Assembly: GCA_903844825.1 (NCBI GenBank)
Contig: CAIMVC010000214.1
Location: 1-42,415 of the forward strand
Length of the DNA: 42,415 bases
Direction: 5' to 3'
Source of the DNA: an uncultured Burkholderiales bacterium
GTDB lineage: Bacteria; Pseudomonadota; Gammaproteobacteria; Burkholderiales; Burkholderiaceae_C
Below, piece after piece: positions 33,892 to 41,951 of this stretch. The notes beneath the pieces were generated by a model that was not told the origin of the DNA, did no database searches, and saw only the letters and a list, made by a program, of their open reading frames with translations. The first letter of the stretch is position 1, and every line of letters begins with the position of its first letter. Made by a program: the position numbers and the translations under genes.

Positions 33892-35643
33892 ATGAATAAA
33901 ACGGTGACAGGCATTCTGGCGGCCGGCGCGATGCTGGCCAGCGTGCCCTGGCTGGGACTGCCAGCTTTTTATGAGTCGTTTTTGTACCTGATTTGCCACT
34001 GGATGATCCTGGCGCTGTCGTGGAACATCCTGTCAGGGTATTCAGGTTATTTTTCGTTTGGACATGGTGCCTTTTTTGGCATGGGCATGTACACCTCGGC
34101 CGGCCTGTCTGCCAATTTGAACTGGCCTTTTTTGTGGACGCTGCCGGTGGCCGCGCTGGTGGCGGCTTTGCTGGGTGTGGGGCTGGGGGCGGTGGTTTTC
34201 AGGGTCAAGGCGGTGCGTGGCGAGTTGTTCGCGCTGCTCACGCTGGCCATTACCTTTGTGGTGGGCACGATTGTGCTGAACACCCGCATTGATGGCGGTC
34301 CTGGTATCTACCTCAACGCAGTTCCGGTGCCCGCAATGGGGCCCACGCCTTCGTCGTCGATTTATCTGATGGCGCTGGCAGGCGCGGTCCTCACGATGCT
34401 CATTGCCTACCGCGTGCAGTCGTCCAAGCTCGGCACTGGTTTGTTCGCCATTCACGACGATGAAGACGTGGCCGAGGTCATGGGTGTGCCAACCTTTCGC
34501 TACAAGCTGCTGGCGTTCGGGATTTCGTGTGCGCTGGCCGGTCTGGCGGGTGGCATTCATGCGCTCTTTGTGTCCTACGTCACGGCGGGCGAGACTTTCA
34601 CGATCGTGGTGCCCCTGACGGTGGTGCTCATGAGCGTGCTCGGTGGTACGCGGCACTGGGCGGGGCCTGCCGTGGGTGCGACCGCGATCACCTGCCTGCT
34701 GTATTACTTCACTGCGGGCAACAATCCGGTGGCCGGCAAGGCGGCGGTGGGCGTGATTTTGATAGTCGTGATTTTGTTCATGCCCAACGGCATCCTGGGT
34801 TACTTTCTCAAGCGGCGTGCAGCGGTACGGGTCGACAACGCGCCGGGCGCTGCGTCGGTACCGCCTGCGATCGCGGCGGTGCCGCTGGTTTCGGCGCCGA
34901 CGCGCGAGACGGCTTCACGGGTCTTGCTGGAAGTACAGGACCTGTCCAAGGCCTTCAAGGGCGTGCAGGCACTCGAGAAGGTCAGCCTGCAGGTCATGGA
35001 GGGCGAAATCCTCGGGCTCCTGGGCCCTAATGGTTCGGGCAAGTCGACCTTCATCAATGTGGTCAGCGGCCATTACCCGACCAGTGGCGGCGGCATTTTC
35101 TTTGAAGGACGGCAGCTCGCCGGCCTGCCCGCGCACCGCATCGCGCAGTCGGGAATTGCGCGCACCTATCAAATTCCAAGGCCTTTTGCGCACATGAGCG
35201 TGCTGCAAAACGTGGCCATGGTCGCCATGTTCGGCGGCGCTGCCCTGAACCACCAGCAGGCCACCGAGGAGGCCTGGAAATGGCTCGAATTCACCGGCTT
35301 GCAGGACAAGGCCAATGCCTTGCCGGATGACCTCAATTTGCACCAGCGCAAGTTCCTGGAGCTGGCCCGAGCCTTGGCTTCGCGTCCGCGCCTGGTGCTG
35401 CTTGACGAGGTCTTGTCGGGCCTGACGCCCGGGGAGATCAATGAGGCAATTGAGCTGATTCGCAAGATCCGTGAACGGGGTGCCACCATCGTCTTTGTGG
35501 AGCACGTGATGCGTGCGGTGATGGCACTGGCTGATCGCGTGGCCGTACTGAACCACGGCAAATTGATCGCTGTTGGACCGGCCCGGGAGGTCATGAGCCA
35601 TCCCGAAGTCGTTAGCGCCTATCTGGGGACACCGCATGCTTGA
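33892..35643 (+). CDS. Fused LivM permease and LivG ATP-binding protein
   Basis: This 583-residue protein joins two transporter parts. Residues 1 to about 310 are a LivM-type permease (GYSGYFSFGHGAFFGMG is a signature). After a Pro/Ala-rich linker, residues about 345-583 are a LivG-type ATPase. The ATPase has Walker A GPNGSGKST at about 377-385, Walker B RLVLLDE at about 500 and a switch histidine in VFVEHVM. The signature LSGGQ is replaced by LNLHQRK at about 480, a variant seen in this family. The fusion is intact in frame. It overlaps livF by 8 bases. Such fusions are known in Burkholderiales. Confidence 0.93.
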   Translation: MNKTVTGILAAGAMLASVPWLGLPAFYESFLYLICHWMILALSWNILSGYSGYFSFGHGAFFGMGMYTSAGLSANLNWPFLWTLPVAALVAALLGVGLGAVVFRVKAVRGELFALLTLAITFVVGTIVLNTRIDGGPGIYLNAVPVPAMGPTPSSSIYLMALAGAVLTMLIAYRVQSSKLGTGLFAIHDDEDVAEVMGVPTFRYKLLAFGISCALAGLAGGIHALFVSYVTAGETFTIVVPLTVVLMSVLGGTRHWAGPAVGATAITCLLYYFTAGNNPVAGKAAVGVILIVVILFMPNGILGYFLKRRAAVRVDNAPGAASVPPAIAAVPLVSAPTRETASRVLLEVQDLSKAFKGVQALEKVSLQVMEGEILGLLGPNGSGKSTFINVVSGHYPTSGGGIFFEGRQLAGLPAHRIAQSGIARTYQIPRPFAHMSVLQNVAMVAMFGGAALNHQQATEEAWKWLEFTGLQDKANALPDDLNLHQRKFLELARALASRPRLVLLDEVLSGLTPGEINEAIELIRKIRERGATIVFVEHVMRAVMALADRVAVLNHGKLIAVGPAREVMSHPEVVSAYLGTPHA

Positions 35644-36352
35644 AGTTAACCAAATTTCGGTCAATTACGGCGCTGCACCGGCACTTTGGGATGTGTCCTT
35701 GCAGGTAGGCAAGGGCGAGTTGGTGTGCGTGGTCGGCCCCAATGGTGCGGGCAAGACGACCTTGATCAACGCCATCGCCGGCATGCACCGCGTGCGCGAT
35801 GGCAGCTTGCGTTTTAATGGCAGCGACATCACGCAGCTGGCCAGCCACCGGTTTTGCGAAGCGGGTATCGCCATCGTGCCCGAAGGGCGTCGGCTGTTCA
35901 CGCAAATGACGGTGCACGACAACCTGGAGCTGGGCAGCTTCATCGCGCCGGCCAAGGCCAGGCGCCAGGAAACACTGGACTATGTGCTGACGCTGTTTCC
36001 GGCGCTCAAGGTCAAGTTGCAGAGTCAGGCGGGGTCGCTGTCTGGCGGGCAGCAGCAGATGGTCGCGATTGGCCGTGCGCTGATGGCTCGACCGGGCTTG
36101 CTGCTGCTGGACGAGCCTTCGCTCGGCCTGGCGCCGGCCATTGTGCTGGACATGTTTGGCGCCATTCGCAAGATCAACGCCGAAGGTACCTCGGTGCTGC
36201 TGGTCGAGCAAAACGTGGCGATGGCGATGGCGTTGGCCAACCGCGCCTATGTGATGGAAGAAGGTCGCATCGTGGCGCAGGGACAAGCCAGTGAGTTGCT
36301 TAGCCGTCCGGAAATCCAGAAGGCTTATTTGGGCCTGGATGTGGCAATTTGA
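35636..36352 (+). CDS. Branched-chain-type ABC transporter ATP-binding protein (LivF-like)
   Basis: This 238-residue ATPase has Walker A GPNGAGKTT at about 33-41. The signature LSGGQQQM is at about 137, and Walker B LLLLDEPSLGLAP at about 156. It is the LivF subunit of the transporter formed with the LivH-like and fused LivM-LivG proteins. It overlaps the fused gene by 8 bases and ends the transporter unit. Length and motifs are normal. The transporter genes follow the catabolic genes directly, so a pathway substrate is a likely cargo. Confidence 0.93.
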   Translation: MLEVNQISVNYGAAPALWDVSLQVGKGELVCVVGPNGAGKTTLINAIAGMHRVRDGSLRFNGSDITQLASHRFCEAGIAIVPEGRRLFTQMTVHDNLELGSFIAPAKARRQETLDYVLTLFPALKVKLQSQAGSLSGGQQQMVAIGRALMARPGLLLLDEPSLGLAPAIVLDMFGAIRKINAEGTSVLLVEQNVAMAMALANRAYVMEEGRIVAQGQASELLSRPEIQKAYLGLDVAI

Positions 36353-36434
36353 GGGGTGCCCGGGCAGTCGCGATAATTTCAGGCTCTGGTGGCTGTGTGA
36401 TTGCCTGGCCGCCTAACCCCACCAGGCCCCTGTT

Positions 36435-37190
36435 TTGAATCTGCCCGTCATCACTGACCCTTTCTTTTACCTGGTTGCCATTCCAGCGGTGCTGCTCATG
36501 GGCATCAGCAAAAGCGGCTTTGGCACTGGCTTTGGCTCTCTGGCCGTGCCCCTCATGGCGCTCGGTTCTTCGGTGCCGCAAGCAGCCGCCATTTTGATGC
36601 CGGTGCTGTTCTTCATTGATGTGTTGGGTCTGGCGGCATTTCGCAACAGCTTTGACCGGAAGTTTTTGCGCTTTTTGATTCCTTTTGGTTTGCTGGGCAC
36701 GCTGATCGGCACGCTGCTTTTCAAGATGCTGGATTCACAGGTGGTGGCCGCGCTGGTCGGTGGCTTTACCCTGCTGTTTTTGGCTCAGCGTCTGTTGTTC
36801 CCGCCCAAGGCGGACAGCCCGCCGCCACCGCGCTGGCTGGGGGCGATCCTGACGACCACCTCGGGCTTCACCAGTTTTGTGGCTCACGCGGGCGGCCCGC
36901 CGATCAGCGCGTATGTCATCCCGCTGCGCCTGAGTCCGCTGCAGTTCACCTCGACGATGGCGTATTTCTTTTTTGTGATCAATCTGTCCAAGTGGATTCC
37001 TTACGCCTGGCTGGGCTTGCTGGACTCCCGCAATATGTCGACCTCGCTGGTCTTGCTGCCGCTGGTGCCGCTGGGCGTTTGGACGGGTGTGCGCTTGGCC
37101 AAGCGCATCAGACCCGATCTTTTTTACCGCTTTATTTACGCAGGCATGTTTTTGACGGGCGGCAAACTGCTTTGGGAAGGCTTTCGCTAG
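36435..37190 (+). CDS. TSUP-family membrane transporter (TauE/SafE type)
   Basis: This is a 251-residue membrane protein with about eight hydrophobic segments and the family motif GISKSGFGTGFGSLAVP near the N-terminus. The second-half repeat TSGFTSFVAHAGGPPISAY is typical of TauE/SafE proteins, which export sulfite, sulfonates or other organic anions. The start is a TTG at 36435, because the next in-frame ATG would remove the first helix. The ribosome site is weak. It lies 82 bases after livF; a weak hairpin there might separate the two. Substrate unknown. It may export an inhibitory by-product of the pathway. Confidence 0.85.
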   Translation: MNLPVITDPFFYLVAIPAVLLMGISKSGFGTGFGSLAVPLMALGSSVPQAAAILMPVLFFIDVLGLAAFRNSFDRKFLRFLIPFGLLGTLIGTLLFKMLDSQVVAALVGGFTLLFLAQRLLFPPKADSPPPPRWLGAILTTTSGFTSFVAHAGGPPISAYVIPLRLSPLQFTSTMAYFFFVINLSKWIPYAWLGLLDSRNMSTSLVLLPLVPLGVWTGVRLAKRIRPDLFYRFIYAGMFLTGGKLLWEGFR

Positions 37191-37266
37191 GTTTCAGGAT
37201 GGCCTGAACTTGAGCCGTGTCGCTTGATCGACAAGTTCAGTCGCAGTGCCCGGCTACAGTGAGTCC

Positions 37267-37722
37267 ATGAAAACCTTTCAGACCTTGTCAGAGTTGGCCG
37301 CCGAGGTGGGTCAGCCGCCATTGATCAGCGACTGGGTCACCATCACCCAGGCGAAAATCAACCTGTTTGCGGACGCCACCGGCGACCAGCAATGGATTCA
37401 TGTGGACCCTGAAAAAGCCAGGGCCGGTCCGTTTGGAGCGCCGATCGCCCACGGATTTTTGACCTTGTCCCTGCTGCCGATTTTTTTTGACTCATCATTT
37501 GCCCTGGCTCAACCCGTGATGGGTGTGAACTACGGTTTGAACCGCGTCCGATTCACCGCCCCGGTTCCTGTGGGCAGCCGCTTGCGGGCCCATATGCGCT
37601 TGCTGGCGGTCTTGCCGATCGAGTCCGATGGCCTGCAACTGAGCTGGGAGGTGAGCGTCGAGCGGGAGGACTCACCCAAGCCGGTGTGTGTGGCCGAGGC
37701 GCTCGTCAGGTGCTATCCCTGA
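37267..37722 (+). CDS. MaoC-like (R)-specific enoyl-CoA hydratase family protein
   Basis: This 151-residue hot-dog-fold protein shows the MaoC active-site motif FADATGDQQWIHVD near residues 36-49, with the catalytic aspartate and histidine. HGFLTLSLLP follows as usual. It would hydrate an enoyl-CoA. The ATG at 37267 is preceded by GTGAG. It converges with trmL, and the two genes overlap tail to tail by 10 bases. It may be a general fatty-acid gene at the edge of the catabolic region rather than part of it. Confidence 0.88.
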   Translation: MKTFQTLSELAAEVGQPPLISDWVTITQAKINLFADATGDQQWIHVDPEKARAGPFGAPIAHGFLTLSLLPIFFDSSFALAQPVMGVNYGLNRVRFTAPVPVGSRLRAHMRLLAVLPIESDGLQLSWEVSVEREDSPKPVCVAEALVRCYP

Positions 37723-38198
37723 GAGGCCGGCGCTGCGCTTTTGAAGCCGCATTGTCGCCAGGCCTCGAAGACGGTCACGGCGACCGCATTGGACAGGTTC
37801 AGGCTGCGCTGGCCGTCCAGCATGGGCAGTCGAAGGCGCTGGCGTGCGGGAAACGTGTCGCGCAAAGCGGTGGGCAGTCCCTGAGTTTCTGATCCGAATA
37901 CCAGCCAGTCACCGGCCTGAAACTGCGCATCGAAAGCGCTGCCCGAGCCGCGAGTTGTCATGGCGAAAAGGCGATCCACCGCGGGTTGCTGCTGCGCCAG
38001 CAGGGTTTGCCAGCTGCTGTGGCGCAGCACGCGGGTGTACTCGTGGTAGTCCAGTCCGGCGCGGCGCAATTGCCGGTCCTCCATCGAAAAGCCCAGAGGC
38101 TCCACCAGATGCAAGGTGCAGCCTGTGTTGGCCGCCAGGCGGATCACGTTGCCGGTGTTGGGGGGGATCTCCGGTGCGACCAGAACAATATGAAACAT
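37713..38198 (-). CDS. trmL: tRNA (cytidine(34)-2'-O)-methyltransferase
   Basis: This 161-residue SPOUT-class methyltransferase matches TrmL, which methylates the ribose of the wobble base in tRNA-Leu. The three conserved motifs are present: IPPNTGNVIRLAANTG near residues 12-27, FGSETQGLP in the middle, and RSLNLSNAVAV near the C-terminus, which forms the knotted SAM site. The ATG at 38198 is favoured because MFHIVLVAPEIPPNTGN is the usual family start. It lies 7 bases after the comF stop on the same strand. Confidence 0.93.
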   Translation of the reverse strand: MFHIVLVAPEIPPNTGNVIRLAANTGCTLHLVEPLGFSMEDRQLRRAGLDYHEYTRVLRHSSWQTLLAQQQPAVDRLFAMTTRGSGSAFDAQFQAGDWLVFGSETQGLPTALRDTFPARQRLRLPMLDGQRSLNLSNAVAVTVFEAWRQCGFKSAAPASQG

Positions 38199-38205
38199 GC
38201 GGCGA

Positions 38206-38970
38206 TTATGAAGTCGGCGTCCTGGCAATGACCAGCGCGCTGACACTGGCTACCCCTGCGGCTCGCAAGGCCCCGGCCGCAGCGAACAAAGAAGAGCCGC
38301 TGGTCATCACGTCGTCCACCAGCACGACACGCCGCCCGCGCAAATGATGCGCTTGCAAGGGCTCTACGGCGAAGGCGGCTTTGACGTTGTCCAGACGGTC
38401 GGCTCGCTTGAGCTGACTTTGCGGGCGGGTATGGCGCAGCCGGAGCAGCAGCTGCGCGTCGAGCCCGGCCTCGCAGCGACTTTGCCGGTGCAGCGCGCTG
38501 GCCAGCTCCCAGGACTGGTTGAAGCCGCGTTGCGCCAAGCGTTCGTTGGCCAACGGCAAGGGCAGCAGCCAGTCCTGGGGAGAGAGGCCTTGTAAAAGCT
38601 GCAAGGCGCCGCTTTGCCTTAGCAACAGGCCCGCTAAAAAGTCAGCCCAGCCGGTCTGGTTATGAAATTTGTAGCGGGAAATCAGCTCGGACCAGGGGTA
38701 GCTATAGGCTACGGCGGCAAAACATGTTTGCAAGGCGGGCGGCTGGCGCAGACAGTCAGGGCATTGATCGGAGGGCTGGGAGAACGGCGCCAGGCTGGGT
38801 GACAGGGCCAGTGCGCAAGTTCTGCAGCGGCGCTCGTCGCCAGCAAAGCGTTGCAGACAGCTTGCGCAGACGGGCTGGCTCGGCCAGCTGCGGCAGACCG
38901 CGCACTGGCTCACGATGCGCGCCCTGAGCCAGCCGAGCAGGCGGGCATGCAAACGCGGGCCGTAAATCAT
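38206..38970 (-). CDS. comF: ComF-family phosphoribosyltransferase-like protein
   Basis: This 254-residue ComF-type protein begins with a cysteine-rich zinc-binding part (pairs CAVC, CASC, CRTC and CPDC) and ends in a phosphoribosyltransferase fold with VVLVDDVMTSGSS. ComF proteins are linked to DNA uptake in naturally competent bacteria, but many carriers are not known to be competent. The ATG at 38970 gives a normal length; ATGs at 39009 and 39033 are alternatives. It is divergent from the methyltransferase-like gene at 39032 and adjoins trmL. Confidence 0.9.
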   Translation of the reverse strand: MIYGPRLHARLLGWLRARIVSQCAVCRSWPSQPVCASCLQRFAGDERRCRTCALALSPSLAPFSQPSDQCPDCLRQPPALQTCFAAVAYSYPWSELISRYKFHNQTGWADFLAGLLLRQSGALQLLQGLSPQDWLLPLPLANERLAQRGFNQSWELASALHRQSRCEAGLDAQLLLRLRHTRPQSQLKRADRLDNVKAAFAVEPLQAHHLRGRRVVLVDDVMTSGSSLFAAAGALRAAGVASVSALVIARTPTS

Positions 38971-39031
38971 GCAGTCAATATACTCGTGACCTTTCACGCC
39001 GGAAAGCATTTTCGGTGTTCGGGCCCTCACC

Positions 39032-39943
39032 ATGAGTCACCAACGACCTCCCACCCTTGATCCGGCCGCCGTCGAGCGCTGGCAGCGCATCGCGCCTGCG
39101 GCCTCCCCCTGGCTTCATGAAGAGGTGGCTTCGCGGATGCTGGACCGGCTGGCATGGATCAAGCTGCAGCCTGCCGCCTGGGCTCACTGGGGCGCCGTTC
39201 GTGGTGGCCTGCGGGCGCAGGCAGCGCTTCTAAAAAAGTATCCACGGGCTGCCTGCACTGTGGTTGAAACCGGGCCGTTGCGCCGGGACGGTGAGCGGCC
39301 TGGCGTGCTGGGCCCGTGGTGGAGTCCGCAGCGCTGGCGCGGCCGAAGCCCTCACCAAGGCATGCCCGAGTCGGGCAGCCTGGACATGCTTTGGGCCAAT
39401 ATGGCTCTGCACGAAGCGGCCGATCCGCTGGCCTTGCTGGCGCACTGGCACCGGCTGCTGAAGGTGGACGGTTTTGTGATGTTGTCATGCCTGGGTCCCG
39501 ACACCGCGCGCGAGCTTCGTGATCTCTACCAGGCCCTGGGATGGCCGCCGGCAGGGCACCAGCTCACGGATATGCATGATTGGGGCGATATGCTGGTGCA
39601 AACCGGTTTTGCCGAGCCCGTGATGGATATGGAACGCATCACCCTGACATTCGACACGCCGGCCCGTTTGCTTCAAGAACTGCGCGAACTCGGTCGCAAT
39701 TTTCACCCGCAGCGCTTCCCCGCCTTGCGCGGTCGGGCCTGGCAGGCACACCTGGAAGGTCTGCTGGCCGAGCGACTGCCGCGGCAGCCAGATGGCCGCT
39801 TGTGCCTGACATTCGAAGTGATCTACGGCCATGCGATCAAACCAGTGCCCCGAGTGGAGGTCAGCCCCTTGAGCTCGGTGTCTGTGCAGGATATGCGCAG
39901 CATCCTGCGCTCTGGTCGTGGTGGGCCAGGCCCCAGCGGATAA
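39032..39943 (+). CDS. BioC-like methyltransferase-family protein
   Basis: This 303-residue protein resembles proteins annotated as malonyl-ACP O-methyltransferase BioC-like in Burkholderiales. The second half has the expected features: DMLWANMALHEAADP, LLKVDGFVMLSCLGPDT and DMHDWGDMLVQTGFAEPVMD. The first half lacks a clear SAM-binding glycine motif of the form LDLGCGTG; WAHWGAVRGGL occupies that area. Whether it is catalytically active is therefore open. It begins next to the divergent comF gene and precedes the DUF2244 and coxB genes. Confidence 0.75.
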   Translation: MSHQRPPTLDPAAVERWQRIAPAASPWLHEEVASRMLDRLAWIKLQPAAWAHWGAVRGGLRAQAALLKKYPRAACTVVETGPLRRDGERPGVLGPWWSPQRWRGRSPHQGMPESGSLDMLWANMALHEAADPLALLAHWHRLLKVDGFVMLSCLGPDTARELRDLYQALGWPPAGHQLTDMHDWGDMLVQTGFAEPVMDMERITLTFDTPARLLQELRELGRNFHPQRFPALRGRAWQAHLEGLLAERLPRQPDGRLCLTFEVIYGHAIKPVPRVEVSPLSSVSVQDMRSILRSGRGGPGPSG

Positions 39944-40016
39944 ACTGACAGCGATTCCGGGGGAATTCCTTGACTCGGAAAGAACTCGACGGCCGCTTTT
40001 TTCTAGGTTGTTCTTC

Positions 40017-40517
40017 GTGGCTAATGCAGCACATTCTTTTCAATTGGGCATCCTGCGTGATCGGGGTGAGGGACATCCGCAGGCTGTCGAGTGGCGGCTC
40101 CAACGCAACTGTTCTGTGACACCTGCGCAGTTGGGTTGCCTGTATTTTTCCTTGTGCGTTCTTTCGCTGGGGATTGCAAGCGCTTTTTGGTTGTTGGGGG
40201 CTCATCTGGTGATGCCGTTTGCGTTTGTTGAGCTTCTGGTGTTCGGTGGCGCCTTGTTGGTGTACGCACGCCACGCCAGAGACGGTGAAAAAATTCTTTT
40301 GCAGGACGACCATTTGCTGGTCGATCTTGAAAGTGGGGGTCGTGTCGAGCATGCAGAGTTCTCCCGGGCGTGGGTCCGCGTGGAGCCCAGCCAAGAGGAC
40401 GGCTCGCTCGTCAAGGTCTCTGCGCAAGGGCGCTCGGTGGTTGTTGGGCGATATTTGCGACCGGAGTTGCGGCCAGTCTTGGCGCGCGAGTTGCGTCGGG
40501 CGCTTCGCGACGCCTGA
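40017..40517 (+). CDS. DUF2244 domain protein
   Basis: This is a 166-residue protein with two hydrophobic segments in the first half (LGCLYFSLCVLSLGIASAFW and VMPFAFVELLVFGGALLVY, the two helices of the DUF2244 fold). The C-terminal part WVRVEPSQEDGS and VVVGRYLRPELRPVLARELR is typical. DUF2244 genes often lie next to cytochrome oxidase genes, as here. The start is uncertain: GTG at 40017 fits the family length. The frame is open further upstream, to 39918. It is likely an inner-membrane protein with a role in oxidase assembly, by association only. Confidence 0.75.
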   Translation: MANAAHSFQLGILRDRGEGHPQAVEWRLQRNCSVTPAQLGCLYFSLCVLSLGIASAFWLLGAHLVMPFAFVELLVFGGALLVYARHARDGEKILLQDDHLLVDLESGGRVEHAEFSRAWVRVEPSQEDGSLVKVSAQGRSVVVGRYLRPELRPVLARELRRALRDA

Positions 40518-40565
40518 AAATAGCCGTCAATTCGGCCCCGCAGGGAACGGCGCTCCAGCTATCTT

Positions 40566-40571
40566 TATAAT
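40566..40571 (+). promoter_or_regulatory. Candidate -10 box upstream of coxB
   Basis: A perfect TATAAT lies 40 bases before the coxB start. No convincing -35 element was found at the right spacing, so this is tentative. Confidence 0.3.
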
Positions 40572-40611
40572 CAGACGATTATTCTGGTCGGCAATTGATT
40601 CCTTAGAAGTG

Positions 40612-41862
40612 ATGACGATGAACGCAAGTAAAACATTGGGGCTTGGTATGAAGCATGCGGGGGCCATCTTGACGCTAGCGCGAAATGCTGTGCAGGCCGT
40701 GGTCTTCAGGTCTTTGGCGTGGGTAGCCATGCTGGCCGCAACGCTGAGCTCGGCCGCTTTTGCCACGAACGACCTTCCCGGGGGCCCCAAGGTCAATCAG
40801 CTCGACTTGCCTGCGCCTGCCACGCGCGTAGCCGCGGAGCAAATCTGGTTGCACTGGTTCATGATGATTCTCTGCCTGGTCATCTTTCTAGCCGTTTTTG
40901 GTGTGATGTTTTACTCAATCTGGAAGCACCGCAAGTCGGTCGGCCACAAGGCAGCCAACTTTCACGAGTCCACCACCGTCGAGATTGCCTGGACCGTCAT
41001 TCCTTTCCTGATCGTCATCGGCATGGCGCTGCCAGCCACCAAACTGCTGGTCGCCTCGAAGGACACTACCAACGCTGACCTGACCATCAAGGCCACCGGT
41101 GCGCAGTGGAAGTGGGGTTACGACTACATCAAAGGTGAGGGCGAAGGCATTGGTTTTGTGTCGACGCTCGACTCCAGTCACCGGGAGATGTCCAATAATG
41201 GCGGCCCCAAGCCGGGTCAGGTGGTAGACAATTACCTGCTCAAGGTCGACAACCCATTGGTTGTCCCTGTGAACCAGAAAATTCGTATCATTACGACGGC
41301 CAATGACGTTATCCACGCTTTCGCTGTTCCGGCCTTTGGCATCAAGCAAGATGCTATTCCCGGCTTTGTGCGTGACACCTGGTTTCGGGCCGAGAAAACC
41401 GGCGACTTCTACGGTCAGTGCCAGGAGTTGTGCGGCAAGGAGCACGCTTACATGCCGATCCATGTGAAAGTAGTGACAGCAGAGCAGTACAGCCAGTGGG
41501 CCAGCACCAAGCTCAAGGAGGCGGCTGCCAAGGCTGACGATCCTGCCAAGGTCTGGAGCCAGACCGACTTGATCGCCCGTGGTGAAAAAGTTTATGCTGC
41601 CAATTGCGCGGCCTGTCACCAGGCTAGCGGCAAGGGTGCCGGACCGATCAAGGCTCTGGATGGCTCGGCCATCGTGCAGGACGCTGACCACCTCAAGCAA
41701 GTCGGCATTCTGCTCAATGGTGCGGCTAATGGTGCTATGCCAGCTTGGACCAAACTGAGCGATACCGAGATTGCTGCTGTGATTACCTACACCAAGAACA
41801 ACTGGTCAAACAAGACGGGGCAGACGGTTCAGCCTGCGCAAGTTCTGGCGGCCCGCAAGTAA
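40612..41862 (+). CDS. coxB: Cytochrome c oxidase subunit II with C-terminal cytochrome c domain
   Basis: This 416-residue protein is subunit II of an aa3/caa3-type oxidase. A signal sequence ending near AAFA precedes two membrane helices (about 75-150) and the CuA domain. The CuA ligands are in CQELCGKEHAYM: C270, C274, H278 and M281. A c-type haem domain follows with CAACH at 332-336, making it a caa3-like subunit. It receives electrons from cytochrome c and passes them to subunit I. The first ATG at 40612 is chosen; a second ATG at 40618 is equally possible. A stretch of about 90 bases before the next gene has no terminator. Confidence 0.95.
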   Translation: MTMNASKTLGLGMKHAGAILTLARNAVQAVVFRSLAWVAMLAATLSSAAFATNDLPGGPKVNQLDLPAPATRVAAEQIWLHWFMMILCLVIFLAVFGVMFYSIWKHRKSVGHKAANFHESTTVEIAWTVIPFLIVIGMALPATKLLVASKDTTNADLTIKATGAQWKWGYDYIKGEGEGIGFVSTLDSSHREMSNNGGPKPGQVVDNYLLKVDNPLVVPVNQKIRIITTANDVIHAFAVPAFGIKQDAIPGFVRDTWFRAEKTGDFYGQCQELCGKEHAYMPIHVKVVTAEQYSQWASTKLKEAAAKADDPAKVWSQTDLIARGEKVYAANCAACHQASGKGAGPIKALDGSAIVQDADHLKQVGILLNGAANGAMPAWTKLSDTEIAAVITYTKNNWSNKTGQTVQPAQVLAARK

Positions 41863-41951
41863 GCACCAACCGACGTTTTTTATTCGTATTCGCTCGATTG
41901 GCCGAGAAGCCAGGTCCATTGAGCCAGAGATAAGCCACCAAAGGAAGCAAG

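Noticed and set aside
36386-36425. Hairpin between livF and the TSUP gene as a terminator
   Set aside because: CTGGTGG and CCACCAG can pair, but the loop is 26 bases and the T-tract is short, so it was not listed as a terminator.
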